Below, one piece after another: positions 13,069 to 26,100 of a DNA stretch of 60,000 nucleotides. The notes under the pieces are model-generated. The model was not told where the DNA came from and made no database searches. It was given only the letters and a program-made list of their open reading frames with translations. The stretch covers positions 7,921,493 to 7,981,492 of the forward strand of contig OU612071.1 of the NCBI GenBank assembly GCA_914767715.1. The letters are read 5' to 3'. The stretch comes from Membranipora membranacea. Its lineage: Eukaryota; Bryozoa; Gymnolaemata; Cheilostomatida; Membraniporidae. Within the stretch, counting starts at the first letter, position 1. Each line of letters starts with the position of its first letter. The position numbers and the translations under genes were made by a program.

Positions 13069-13737
13069 ATGCCAAATGGCGGCAATAAAAAATTAAAAGT
13101 TTGTCGCAATCATATCAAACTCAGACCAGTTCAAGCCCTTATATACCTCATTCAAATTCCAGAATATGGAGGTTCTCGGATAACCTGGAGGCTTGTAAAG
13201 CTGACTTGAAATTTACAAAAATATACCAAGGGAGGGTATCACGCTTTTTTTCGCATGGATCAAAAAATAGATTTGCTTCTAACCTGCCTCATAAGGTGAA
13301 GCAACTCCTGCTCATTTCAAATCTGAAATCCGTTTAGCTCTGAGGGTCTTTGTTCTCAGTCAGCGTCCGTCTTAACGAGGCTCACTTTTGCTCTAAAAAA
13401 ACATGCCAAACGGCGGCAATAAAAAATTAAAAGTTTGTCGCAATCATATTAAACTCAGACCAGTTCAAGCCCTTATATACCTCATTCAAAATCCAGAATA
13501 TGGAGATTCTCGGATAACCTGGTGGCTTGTAACGCTGACTTGAAATTTACAAAAATATACCAAGGGAGGGTATCACGCTTTTTTTTCGCTCGGATCAAAA
13601 AATAGACTTGCTTTTAACCTACCTCATAAGGTGAAGCAACTCTTGCACCTTTCAAATCTGAAATCCGTTTAGCTCTGAGGGTCTTTGTTCTCAGTCAGCG
13701 TCCGTCTTAACGAGGCTCACTTTTGCTCTAAAAAAAC
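13069..13737 (+). repeat. Two-monomer tandem duplication, second copy
   Basis: It repeats TTCGCATGGATC, CATATTAAACTC and CTCTTGCACC of the preceding 669 bp. The first monomer differs: its left part is E (AAATGGCGG, AAATTCC, GGAGGCTTGTAAAG) and only its right part is M, so it is a crossover chimera. Confidence 0.88.
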
Positions 13738-16700
13738 ATGCCAAATGGCGGCAATAAAAAATTAAAAGTTTGTCGCAATCATATCAAACTCAGACCAGTT
13801 CAAGCCCTTATATACCTCATTCAAATTCCAGAATATGGAGGTTCTCGGATAACCTGGAGGCTTGTAAAGCTGACTTGAAATTTACAAAAATATACCAAGG
13901 GAGGGTATAACGCTTTTTTTCGCTCGTATCAAAAAATAGATTTGCTTTTCACCTACCTCATAAGGTGAAGCAACTCCTGCTCATTTCAAATCTGAAATCC
14001 GTTTAGCTCTGAGGGTCTTTGTTCTCAGTCAGCATCCATCTTAACGAGGCTCACTTTTGCTCTAAAAAAACATGCCAAACGGCGGCAATAAAAAATTAAA
14101 AGTTTGTCGCAATCATATCAAACTCAGACCAGTTCAAGCCCTTATATACCTCATTCAACATCCAGAATATGGAGATTCTCGGATAACCTGGTGGCTTGTA
14201 ACGCTGACTTGAAATTTACAAAAATATACCAAGGGAGGGTATCACGCTTTTTTTTCGCTCGGATCAAAAAATAGATTTGCTTTTAACCTACCTCATAAGG
14301 TGAAACAACTCCTGCTCATTTCAAATCTGAAATCCGTTTAGCTCTGAGGGTCTTTGTTCTCAGTCAGCGTTTGTCTTAACGAGGCTCACTTTTGCTCTAA
14401 AAAAACATGCCAAACGGCGGCAATAAAAAATTAATAGTTTGTCGCAATCATATCAGACTCAGACCAGTTCAAGCCCTTATATACCTCATTCAAAATCCAG
14501 AATATGGAGATTCTCGGATGAGCTGGTAGCTTGTAATGCTGACTTGAAATTTACAAAAATATACCAATGGAGGGTATCACGCTTTTTTTTCGCTCGAATC
14601 AAAAAATAGATTTGCTTCTAACCTACCTCATAAGGTGAAGCAACTCCTGCTCCTTTCAAATCTGAAATCCGTTTAGCTCTGAGGGTCTTTGTTCTCAGTC
14701 AGCGTCCGTCTTAACGAGGCTCACTTTTGCTCTAAAAAAACATGCCAAATGGCGGCAATAAAAAATTAAAAGTTTGTCGCAATCATATCAAACTCAGACC
14801 AGTTCAAGCCCTTATATACCTCATTCAAAGTCCAGAATATGGAGGTTCTCGGATAACCTGGAGGCTTGTAAAGCTGACTTGAAATTTACAAAAATATACC
14901 AAGGGAGGGTATCACGCTTTTTTTCGCTCGTATCAAAAAATAGATTTGCTTTTCACCTACCTCATAAGGTGAAGCAACTCCTGCTCATTTCAAATCTGAA
15001 ATCCGTTTAGCTCTGAGGGTCTTTGTTCTCAGTCAGCATCCATCTTAACGAGGCTCACTTTTGCTCTAAAAAAACATGCCAAACGGCGGCAATAAAAAAT
15101 TAAAAGTTTGTCGCAATCATATCAAACTCAGACCAGTTCAAGCCCTTATATACCTCATTCAACATCCAGAATATGGAGATTCTCGGATAACCTGGTGGCT
15201 TGTAACGCTGACTTGAAATTTACAAAAATATACCAAGGGAGGGTATCACGCTTTTTTTTCGCTCGGATCAAATAATAGATTTGCTTTCAACCTACCTCAT
15301 AAGGTGAAGCAACTCTTGCTCCTTTCAAATCTGAAATCCGTTTAGCTCTGAGGGTCTTTGTTCTCAGTCAGCGTCCGTCTTAACGAGGCTCACTTTTGCT
15401 CTAAAAAAACATGCCAAACGGCGGCAATAAAAAATTAAAAGTTTGTCGCAATCATATCAAACTCAGACCAGTTCAAGCCCTTATATACCTCATTCAAAAT
15501 CCAGAATATGGAGATTCTCGGATAACCTGGTGGCTTGTAACGCTGACTTGAAATTTACAAAAATATACCAAGGGAGGGTATCACGCTTTTTTTTCGCTCG
15601 GATCAAAAAATAGATTTGCTTTTAACCTACCTCATAAGGTGAAGCAACTCTTGCTCCTTTCAAATCTGAAATCCGTTTAGCTCTGATGGTCTTTGTTCTC
15701 AGTCAGCGTCCGTCTTAACGAGGCTCACTTTTGCTCTAAAAGAACATGCCAAATGGCGGCAATAAAAAATTAAAAGTTTGTTGCAATCATATCAAACTCA
15801 GACCAGTTCAAGCCCTTATATACCTCATTCAAATTCCAGAATATGGAGATTCTCGGATAACCTGGAGGCTTGTTAAGCTGACTTGAAATTTACAAAAATA
15901 TACCAAGGGAGGGTATCACGCTTTTTTTCGCTCGTATCAAAAAATAGATTTGCTTTTCACCTACCTCATAAGGTGAAGCAACTCCTGCTCATTTCAAATC
16001 TGAAATCCGTTTAGCTCTGAGGGTCTTTGTTCTCAGTCAGCGTCCGTCTTAACAAGGATCACTTTTGCTCTAAAAAACATGCCAAACGGCGGCAATAAAA
16101 AATTAAAAGTTTGTTGCAATCATATCAAACTCAGACAAGTTCAAGCCCTTATATACCTCATTCAAAATCCAGAATATGGAGATTTTCGGATAACCTGGTG
16201 GCTTGTAACGCTGACTTGAAATTTACAAAAATACACCAAGGGAGGGTATCACGCTTTTTTTTCGCTCGGATCAAAATATAGATTTGCTTCTAACCTACCT
16301 CATAAGGTGAAGAAACTCCTGCTCATTTCAAATCTGAAATCCGTTTAGCTCTGAGGGTCTTTGTTCTCAGTCAGCGTCCGTCCTAACGAGGCTCACTTTT
16401 GCTCTAAAAAAACATGCCAAACGGCGGCAATAAAAAATTAAAAGTTTGTCGCAATCATATCAAACTCAGACCAGTCCAAGCCCTTATATACCTCATCCAA
16501 AATCCAGAATATGGAGATTTTCGGATAACCTGGTGGCTTGTAACGCTGACTTGAAATTTACATAAATATACCAAGGGAGGGTATCACGCTTTTTTTTCGC
16601 TCGGATCAAAATATAGATTTGCTTCTAACCTACCTCATGAGGTGAAGAAACTCCTGCTCATTTCAAATCTGAAATCCGTTTAGCTCTGAGGGTCTTTGTT

Positions 16701-17753
16701 CTCAGTCAGCGTCCGTCTTAACGAGGCTCACTTTTGCTCTAAAAAAAACATGCCAAACGGCGGCAATATAAAATTAAAAATTTGTTGCAATCATATCAAA
16801 CTCAGACCAGTTAGAGCCCTTATATACCTCATTCAAAATCCAGAATATGGAGATTCTCGGATAACCAGGTGGCTTGTAACGCTGACTTGAAATTTACAAA
16901 AATATACCAAGGGAGGGTATCACGCTTTTTTTTCGCTCGGATCAAAAAATAGATTTGCTTCTAACCTGCCTCATAAGGTGAAGCAACTACTGCTCATTTC
17001 AAATCTGAAATCCGTTTAGCTCTGAGGGTCTTTGTTCTCAGTCAGAGTCCGTCTTAACGAGGCTCACTTTTGCTCTAAAAAAACATGCCAAACGGCGGCA
17101 ATAAAAAATTAAAAGTTTGTCGCAATCATATCAAACTCAGACCAGTTCAAGCCCTTATATACCTCATTCAAAATCCAGAATATGGAGATTCTCGGATAAC
17201 CTGGTGGCTTGTAACACTGACTTGAAATTTACAAAAATATACCAAGGGAGGGTATCACGCTTTTTTTCGCTCGTATCAAAATATAGATTTGCTTTTCACC
17301 TACCTCATAAGGTGAAGCAACTCCTGCTCATTTCAAATCTGAAATCCGTTTAGCTCTGAGGGTCTTTGTTCTCAGTCAGCATCCATCTTAACGAGGCTCA
17401 CTTTTGCTCTAAAAAAACATGCCAAACGGCGGCAATAAAAAATTAAAAGTTTGTCGCAATCATATCAAACTCAGACCAGTTCAAGCCCTTATATACCTCA
17501 TTCAACATCCAGAATATGGAGATTCTCGGATAACCTGGTGGCTTGTAACGCTGACTTGAAATTTACAAAAATATACCAAGGGAGGGTATCACGCTTTTTT
17601 TTCGCTCGGATCAAAAAATAGATTTGCTTTTAACCTACCTCATAAGGTGAAGCAACTCTTGCTCCTTTCAAATCTGAAATCCGTTTAGCTCTGAGGGTCT
17701 TTGTTCTCAGTCAGCGTCCGTCTTAACGAGGCTCACTTTTGCTCTAAAAAAAC
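13738..17753 (+). repeat. Satellite block with short E-F-I cycles and first O/P/Q types
   Basis: Twelve monomers in the approximate order E F I E F N E O P Q L/E F. The E-F-I then E-F portion repeats with about 1003 bp spacing. From about 16.08 kb the O (GTTGCAATC, AGACAAG), P (CATCCAAAATCC, ACATAAATA) and Q (CAATATAAAATT, GTTAGAGCC) types appear for the first time. The monomer near 17084 starts as L (AACACTGAC) and ends as E (CGCTCGTATC, CAGCATCCATC). No gene is present. Confidence 0.82.
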
Positions 17754-20700
17754 ATGCCAAACGGCGGCAATAAAAAATTAAAAGTTTGTCGCAATCATAT
17801 AAAACTCAGACCAGTTCAAGCCCTTATATACCTCATTCAAAATCCAGAATATGGAGATTCTTGGATAACCTGGTGGCTTGTAACGCTGACTTGAAATTTA
17901 CAAAAATATACCAAGGGAGGGTATCACGCTTTTTTTTCGCTCGGATCAAAAAATAGATTTGCTTTTAACCTACCTCATGAGGTGAATCAACTCCTGCTCA
18001 TTTCAAATCTGAAATCCGTTTAGCTCTGAGGGTCTTTGTTCTCAGTCAGCGTCCGTCTTAACGAGGCTCACTTTTGCTCTAAAAAAACATGCCAAACGGC
18101 GGCAATAAAAAATTAAAAGTTTGTCGCAATCATATCAAACTCAGACCAGTTCAAGCCCTTATATACCTCATTCAAAATCCAGAATATGTAGATTCTCGGA
18201 TAACCAGGTGGCTTGTAACGCTGACTTGAAATTTACAAAAATATACCAAGGGAGGGTATCACGCTTTTTTTTCTTTCGGATCCAAAACTATATTTGCTTT
18301 TAACCTACCTCACAAGGTGAAGCAACTCCCGCTCCTTTCAAATCTGAAATCCGTTTAGCTCTGAGGGTCTTTGTTCTCAGTCAGCGTCCGTCTTAACGAG
18401 GCTCACTTTTGCTCTAAAAAAACATGCCAACAGGCGGCAATAAAAAATAAAAAGTTTGTCGCAATCATATCAAACTCAGACCAGTTCAAGCCCATATATA
18501 CCTCAATCAAAATCCAGAATATGGAGATTCTCGGATAACCTGGTGGCTTGTAACACTGACTTAAAATTTACAAAAATATACCAAGGGAGGGTATCAAGCT
18601 TTTTTTTCGCTCGGATCAAAAAATAGATTTGCTTCTAACCTACCTCATAAGGCGAAGAAACTCCTGCTCATTTCAAATCTGCAATCCGTTTGGCTCTGAG
18701 GGTCTTTGTTCTCAGTCAGCGTCCGTCTTAACGAGGCTCAGTTTTGCTCTAAAAAACATGCCAAATGGCGGCAATAAAAAATTAAAAATTTGTCGCAATC
18801 ATATCAAACGCAGACCAGTTCAAGCCCTTATATACCTCATTCAAAATCCAGAATATGGGGATTCTCGGATAACCTGGTGGCTTGTAACGCTGACTTGAAA
18901 TTTACAAAAATATACCAAGGGAGGGTATCACGCTTTTTTTCGCTCGGATCAAAAAATAGATTTGCTTCTAACCTGCCTCATAAGGTGAAGCAACTCCTGC
19001 TCATTTCAAATCTGAAATCCGTTTAGCTCTGAGGGTCTTTGTTCTCAGTCAGCGTCCGTCTTAACGAGGCTCACTTTTGCTCTAAAAATACATGCCAAAC
19101 GGCGGCAATAAAAAATTAAAAGTTTGTCGCAATCATATAAAACTCAGACCAGTTCAAGCCCTTATATACCTCATTCAAAATCCAGAATATGGAGATTCTC
19201 GGATAACCTGGTGGCTTGTAACGCTGACTTGAAATTTACAAAAATATACCAAGGGAGGGTATCACGCTTTTTTTTCGCTCGGATCAAAAAATAGATTTGC
19301 TTTTAACCTACCTCATAAGGTGAAGCAACTCTTGCTCCTTTCAAATCTGAAATCCGTTTAGCTCTGAGGGTCTTTGTTCTCAGTCAGCGTCCGTCTTAAC
19401 GAGGCTCACTTTTGCTCTAAAAAAACATGCCAAATGGCGGCAATAAAAAATTAAAAGTTTGTCGCAATCATATCAAACTCAGACCAGTTCAAGCCCTTAT
19501 ATACCTCATTCAAATTCCAGAATATGGAGGTTCTCGGATAACCTGGAGGCTTGTAAAGCTGACTTGAAATTTACAGAAATATACCAAGGGAGGGTATCAC
19601 GCTTTTTTTCGCTCGTATCAAAAAATAGATTTGCTTTTCACCTACCTCATAAGGTGAAGCAACTCCTGCTCATTTCAAATCTGAAATCCGTTTAGCTCTG
19701 AGGGTCTTTGTTCTCAGTCAGCATCCATCTTAACGAGGCTCACTTTTGCTCTAAAAAAACATGCCAAACGGCGGCAATAAAAAATTAAAAGTTTGTCGCA
19801 ATCATATCAAACTCAGACCAGTTCAAGCCCTTATATACCTCATACAACATCCAGAATATGGAGATTCTCGGATAACCTGGTGGCTTGTAACGCTGACTTA
19901 AAATTTACAAAAATATACCAAGGGAGGGTATCACGTTTTTTTTTCGCTCGGATCAAAAAATAGATTTGCTTTTAACCTACCTCATAAGGTGAAACAACTC
20001 CTGCTCATTTCAAATCTGAAATCCGTTTAGCTCTGAGGGTCTTTGTTCTCAGTCAGCGTCCGTCTTAACGAGGCTCACTTTTGCTCTAAAAAAACATGCC
20101 AAACGGCGGCAATAAAAAATTAATAGTTTGTCGCAATCATATCAGACTCAGACCAGTTCAAGCCCTTATATACCTCATACAACATCCAGAATATGGAGAT
20201 TCTCGGATAACCTGGTGGCTTGTAACGCTGACTTGAAATTTACAAAAATATACCAAGGGAGGGTATCACGCTTTTTTTTCGCTCGGATCAAAAAATAGAT
20301 TTGCTTTTAACCTACCTCATAAGGTGAAACAACTCCTGCTCATTTCAAATCTGAAATCCGTTTAGCTCTGAGGGTCTTTGTTCTCAGTCAGCGTCCGTCT
20401 TAACGAGGCTCACTTTTGCTCTAAAAAAACATGCCAAACGGCGGCAATAAAAAATTAATAGTTTGTCGCAATCATATCAGACTCAGACCAGTTCAAGCCC
20501 TTATATACCTCATTCAAAATCCAGAATATGGAGATTCTCGGATGAGCTGGTAGCTTGTAATGCTGACTTGAAATTTACAATAATATACCAATGGAGGGTA
20601 TCACGCTTTTTTTTCGCTCGAATCAAAAAATAGATTTGCTTCTAACCTACCTCATAAGGTGAAGCAACTCCTGCTCCTTTCAAATCTGAAATCCGTTTAG

Positions 20701-20765
20701 CTCTGAGGGTCTTTGTTCTCAGTCAGCGTCCGTCTTAACAAGGCTCACTTTTGCTCTAAAAAAAA
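17754..20765 (+). repeat. Nine-monomer segment, first copy (J K/R S U/M N E F' F'' I)
   Basis: 3012 bp. The K/R monomer has GAATATGTAG and ATAACCAGG in the left part, then TTCTTTCGGATCCAAAAC, which includes a BamHI word at 18278-18283. S has AACAGGCGG, CCCATATATACC and AAGGCGAAG. Parts of this order recur directly downstream at 20766-22775, with offsets of 3012 bp (J K/R S) and 2010 bp (F' F'' I). Confidence 0.86.
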
Positions 20766-22775
20766 ATGCCAAATGGCGGCAATAAAAAATTAAAAGTTTG
20801 TCGCAATCATATCAAACTCAGACCAGTTCAAGCCCTTATATACCTCATTCAAAATCCAGAATATGGAGATTCTTGGATAACCTGGTGGCTTGTAACGCTG
20901 ACTTGAAATTTACAAAAATATACCAAGGGAGGGTATCACGCTTTTTTTTCGCTCGGATCAAAAAATAGATTTGCTTTTAACCTACCTCATGAGGTGAATC
21001 AACTCCTGCTCATTTCAAATCTGAAATCCGTTTAGCTCTGAGGGTCTTTGTTCTCAGTCAGCGTCCGTCTTAACGAGGCTCACTTTTGCTCTAGAAAAAC
21101 ATGCCAAACGGCGGCAATAAAAAATTAAAAGTTTGTCGCAATCATATCAAACTCAGACCAGTTCAAGCCCTTATATACCTCATTCAAAATCCAGAATATG
21201 TAGATTCTCGGATAACCAGGTGGCTTGTAACGCTGACTTGAAATTTACAAAAATATACCAAGGGAGGGTATCACGCTTTTTTTTCTTTCGGATCCAAAAC
21301 TATATTTGCTTTTAACCTACCTCACAAGGTGAAGCAACTCCCGCTCCTTTCAAATCTGAAATCCGTTTAGCTCTGAGGGTCTTTGTTCTCAGTCAGCGTC
21401 CGTCTTAACGAGGCTCACTTTTGCTCTAAAAAAACATGCCAACAGGCGGCAATAAAAAATAAAAAGTTGGTCGCAATCATATCAAACTCAGACCAGTTCA
21501 AGCCCATATATACCTCAATCAAAATCCAGAATATGGAGATTCTCGGATAACCTGGTGGCTTGTAACACTGACTTAAAATTTACAAAAATATACCAAGGGA
21601 GGGTATCAAGCTTTTTTTTCGCTCGGATCAAAAAATAGATTTGCTTCTAACCTACCTCATAAGGCGAAGAAACTCCTGCTCATTTCAAATCTGAAATCCG
21701 TTTAGCTCTGAGGGTCTTTGTTCTCAGTCAGCATCCATCTTAACGAGGCTCACTTTTGCTCTAAAAAAACATGCCAAACGGCGGCAATAAAAAATTAAAA
21801 GTTTGTCGCAATCATATCAAACTCAGACCAGTTCAAGCCCTTATATACCTCATACAACATCCAGAATATGGAGATTCTCGGATAACCTGGTGGCTTGTAA
21901 CGCTGACTTAAAATTTACAAAAATATACCAAGGGAGGGTATCACGCTTTTTTTTCGCTCGGATCAAAAAATAGATTTGCTTTTAACCTACCTCATAAGGT
22001 GAAACAACTCCTGCTCATTTCAAATCTGAAATCCGTTTAGCTCTGAGGGTCTTTGTTCTCAGTCAGCGTCCGTCTTAACGAGGCTCACTTTTGCTCTAAA
22101 AAAACATGCCAAACGGCGGCAATAAAAAATTAATAGTTTGTCGCAATCATATCAGACTCAGACCAGTTCAAGCCCTTATATACCTCATACAACATCCAGA
22201 ATATGGAGATTCTCGGATAACCTGGTGGCTTGTAACGCTGACTTGAAATTTACAAAAATATACCAAGGGAGGGTATCACGCTTTTTTTTCGCTCGGATCA
22301 AAAAATAGATTTGCTTTTAACCTACCTCATAAGGTGAAACAACTCCTGCTCATTTCAAATCTGAAATCCGTTTAGCTCTGAGGGTCTTTGTTCTCAGTCA
22401 GCGTCCGTCTTAACGAGGCTCACTTTTGCTCTAAAAAAACATGCCAAACGGCGGCAATAAAAAATTAATAGTTTGTCGCAATCATATCAGACTCAGACCA
22501 GTTCAAGCCCTTATATACCTCATTCAAAATCCAGAATATGGAGATTCTCGGATGAGCTGGTAGCTTGTAATGCTGACTTGAAATTTACAATAATATACCA
22601 ATGGAGGGTATCACGCTTTTTTTTCGCTCGAATCAAAAAATAGATTTGCTTCTAACCTACCTCATAAGGTGAAGCAACTCCTGCTCCTTTCAAATCTGAA
22701 ATCCGTTTAGCTCTGAGGGTCTTTGTTCTCAGTCAGCGTCCGTCTTAACAAGGCTCACTTTTGCTCTAAAAAAAA
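20766..22775 (+). repeat. Second copy reduced to six monomers (J K/R S/E F' F'' I)
   Basis: It matches 17754-20765 but lacks three monomers. The junction is inside the S monomer at 21436-21770: its left side is S (AACAGGCGG, AAGGCGAAG) and its right end is E-like (TTTAGCTCTG, CAGCATCCATC), the same end as the E monomer at 19426. The I monomer keeps the private ACAATAATATACC of the first copy and the next monomer the private AAAAAAAAATGCC start, so the copies are recent. Confidence 0.87.
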
Positions 22776-23109
22776 ATGCCAAATGGCGGCAATAAAAAAT
22801 TAAAAGTTTGTCGCAATCATATCAAACTCAGACCAGTTCAAGCCCTTATATACCTCATTCAAATTCCAGAATATGGAGGTTCTCGGATAACCTGGAGGCT
22901 TGTAAAGCTGACTTGAAATTTACAAAAATATACCAAGGGAGGGTATCACGCTTTTTTTCGCTCGTATCAAAAAATAGATTTGCTTTTCACCTACCTCATA
23001 AGGTGAAGCAACTCCTGCTCATTTCAAATCTGAAATCCGTTTAGCTCTTAGGGTCTTTGTTCTCAGTCAGCATCCATCTTAACGAGGCTCACTTTTGCTC
23101 TAAAAAAAC
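22776..23109 (+). repeat. E-type monomer preceding the higher-order array
   Basis: A standard E monomer (AAATTCC, GGAGGTTCTC, GGAGGCTTGTAAAG). It ends with the variant GCTCTTAGGGTC, which also marks E monomers ending near 29.75 and 42.47 kb, each directly before an F monomer that opens a higher-order unit. Confidence 0.85.
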
Positions 23110-26100
23110 ATGCCAAACGGCGGCAATAAAAAATTAAAAGTTTGTCGCAATCATATCAAACTCAGACCAGTTCAAGCCCTTATATACCTCATTCAACATC
23201 CAGAATATGGAGATTCTCGGATAACCTGGTGGCTTGTAACGCTGACTTGAAATTTACAAAAATATACCAAGGGAGGGTATCACGCTTTTTTTTCGCTCGG
23301 ATCAAAAAATAGATTTGCTTTTAACCTACCTCATAAGGTGAAGCAACTCTTGCTCCTTTCAAATCTGAAATCCGTTTAGCTCTGAGGGTCTTTGTTCTCA
23401 GTCAGCGTCCGTCTTAACGAGGCTCACTTTTGCTCTAAAAAAGCATGCCAAACGGCGGCAATAAAAAATTAAAAGTTTGTCGCAATCATATAAAACTCAG
23501 ACCAGTTCAAGCCCTTATATACCTCATTCAAAATCCAGAATATGGAGATTCTTGGATAACCTGGTGGCTTGTAACGCTGACTTGAAATTTACAAAAATAT
23601 ACCAAGGGAGGGTATCACGCTTTTTTTTCGCTCGGATCAAAAAATAGATTTGCTTTTAACCTACCTCATGAGGTGAATCAACTCCTGCTCATTTCAAATC
23701 TGAAATCCGTTTAGCTCTGAGGGTCTTTGTTCTCAGTCAGCGTCCGTCTTAACGAGGCTCACTTTTGCTCTAAAAAAACATGCCAAACGGCGGCATTAAA
23801 AAATTAAAAGTTTGTCGCAATCATATCAAACTCAGACCAGTTCAACCCTTATATACCTCATTCAAAATCCAGAATATGTAGATTCTCGGATAACCAGGTG
23901 GCTTGTAACGCTGACTTGAAATTTACAAAAATATACCAAGGGAGGGTATCACGCTTTTGTTTCGCTCGGATCAAAAAATAGATTTGCTTCTAACCTGCCT
24001 CATAAGGTGAAGCGACTCCTGCTCATTTCAAATCTGAAATCCGTTTAGCTCTGAGGGTCTTTGTTCTCAGTCAAAGTCCGTCTCAACGAGGCTCACTTTT
24101 GCTCTAAAAAAACATGCCAAACGGCGGCAATAAAAAATTAAAAGTTTGTCGCAATCATATCAAACTCAGACCAGTTCAAGCCCTTATATACCTCATTCAA
24201 AATCCAGAATATGGAGATTCTCGGATAACCTGGTGGCTTGTAACACTGACTTGAAATTTACAAAAATATACCAAGGGAGGGTATCACGCTTTCTTTTCGC
24301 TCGGATCAAAAAATAGGTTTGCTTCTAACCTACCTCATAAGGTGAAGAAACTCCTGCTCATTTCAAATCTGAAATCCGTTTAGCTCTGAGGGTCTTTGTT
24401 CTCAGTCAGCGTCCGTCTTAACGAGGCTCACTTTTGCTCTAAAAAACATGCCAAACGGCGGCAATAAAAAATTAAAAGTTTGTCGCAATCATATCAAACT
24501 CAGACCAGTTCAAGCCCTTATATACCTCATTCAAAATCCAGAATATGACGGTTCTCGGATAACCTGGTGGCTTGTAACGCTGACTTGAAATTTACAAAAA
24601 TATACCAAGGGAGGGTATCACGCTTTTTTTCGCTCGGATCAAAAAATAGATTTGCTTCTAACCTGCCTCATAAGGTGAAGCAACTCCTGCTCATTTCAAA
24701 TCTGAAATCCGTTTAGCTCTGAGGGTCTTTGTTCTCAGTCAGCGTCCGTCTTAACGAGGCTCACTTTTGCTCTAAAAAAACATGCCAAACGGCGGCAATA
24801 AAAAATTAAAAGTTTGTCGCAATCATATAAAACTCAGACCAGTTCAAGCCCTTATATACCTCATTCAAAATCCAGAATATGGAGATTCTCGGATAACCTG
24901 GTGGCTTGTAACGCTGACTTGAAATTTACAAAAATATACCAAGGGAGGGTATCACGCTTTTTTTTCGCTCGGATCAAAAAATAGATTTGCTTTTAACCTA
25001 CCTCATAAGGTGAAGCAACTCCTGCTCCTTTCAAATCTGAAATCCGTTTAGCTCTGAGGGTCTTTGTTCTCAGTCAGCGTCCGTCTTAACGAGGCTCACT
25101 TTTGCTCTAAAAAAACATGCCAAATGGCGGCAATAAAAAATTAAAAGTTTGTCGCAATCATATCAAACTCAGACCAGTTCAAGCCCTTATATACCTCATT
25201 CAAATTCCAGAATATGGAGATTCTCGGATAACCTGGAGGCTTGTTAAGCTGACTTGAAATTTACAAAAATATACCAAGGGAGGGTATCACGCTTTTTTTC
25301 GCTCGTATCAAAAAATAGATTTGCTTTTCACCTACCTCATAAGGTGAAGCAACTCCTGCTCATTTCAAATCTGAAATCCGTTTAGCTCTGAGGGTCTTTG
25401 TTCTCAGTCAGCGTCCGTCTTAACGAGGCTCACCTTTGCTTTAAAAAAACATGCCAAACGGCGGCAATAAAAAATTAAAAGTTTGTCGCAATCATATCAA
25501 ACTCAGACCAGTTCAAGCCCTTATATACCTCATTCAAAATCCAGAATATGGAGATTCTCGGATAACCTGGTGGCTTGTAACGCTGACTTGAAATTTACAA
25601 AAATATACCAAGGGAGGGTATCACGCTTTTTTTTCGCTCGGATCCAAAACTATATTTGCTTTTAACCTACCTCACAAGGTGAAGCAACTCCCGCTCCTTT
25701 CAAATCTGAAATCCGTTTAGCTCTGAGGGTCTTTGTTCTCAGTCAGCGTCCGTCTTAACGAGGCTCACTTTTGCTCTAAAAAAACATGCCAACAGGCGGC
25801 AATAAAAAATAAAAAGTTTGTCGCAATCATATCAAACTCAGACCAGTTCAAGCCCATATATACCTCAATCAAAATCCAGAATATGGAGATTCTCGGATAA
25901 CCTGGTGGCTTGTAACACTGACTTAAAATTTACAAAAATATACCAAGGGAGGGTATCAAGCTTTTTTTTCGCTCGGATCAAAAAATAGATTTGCTTCTAA
26001 CCTACCTCATAAGGCGAAGAAACTCCTGCTCATTTCAAATCTGAAATCCGTTTGGCTCTGAGGGTCTTTGTTCTCAGTCAGCGTCCGTCTTAACAAGGCT

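Noticed and set aside
23041-23060. Telomere-like TTAGGGTC within GCTCTTAGGGTC
   Set aside because: A single substitution in an otherwise GCTCTGAGGGTC satellite word; it is not tandemly repeated.
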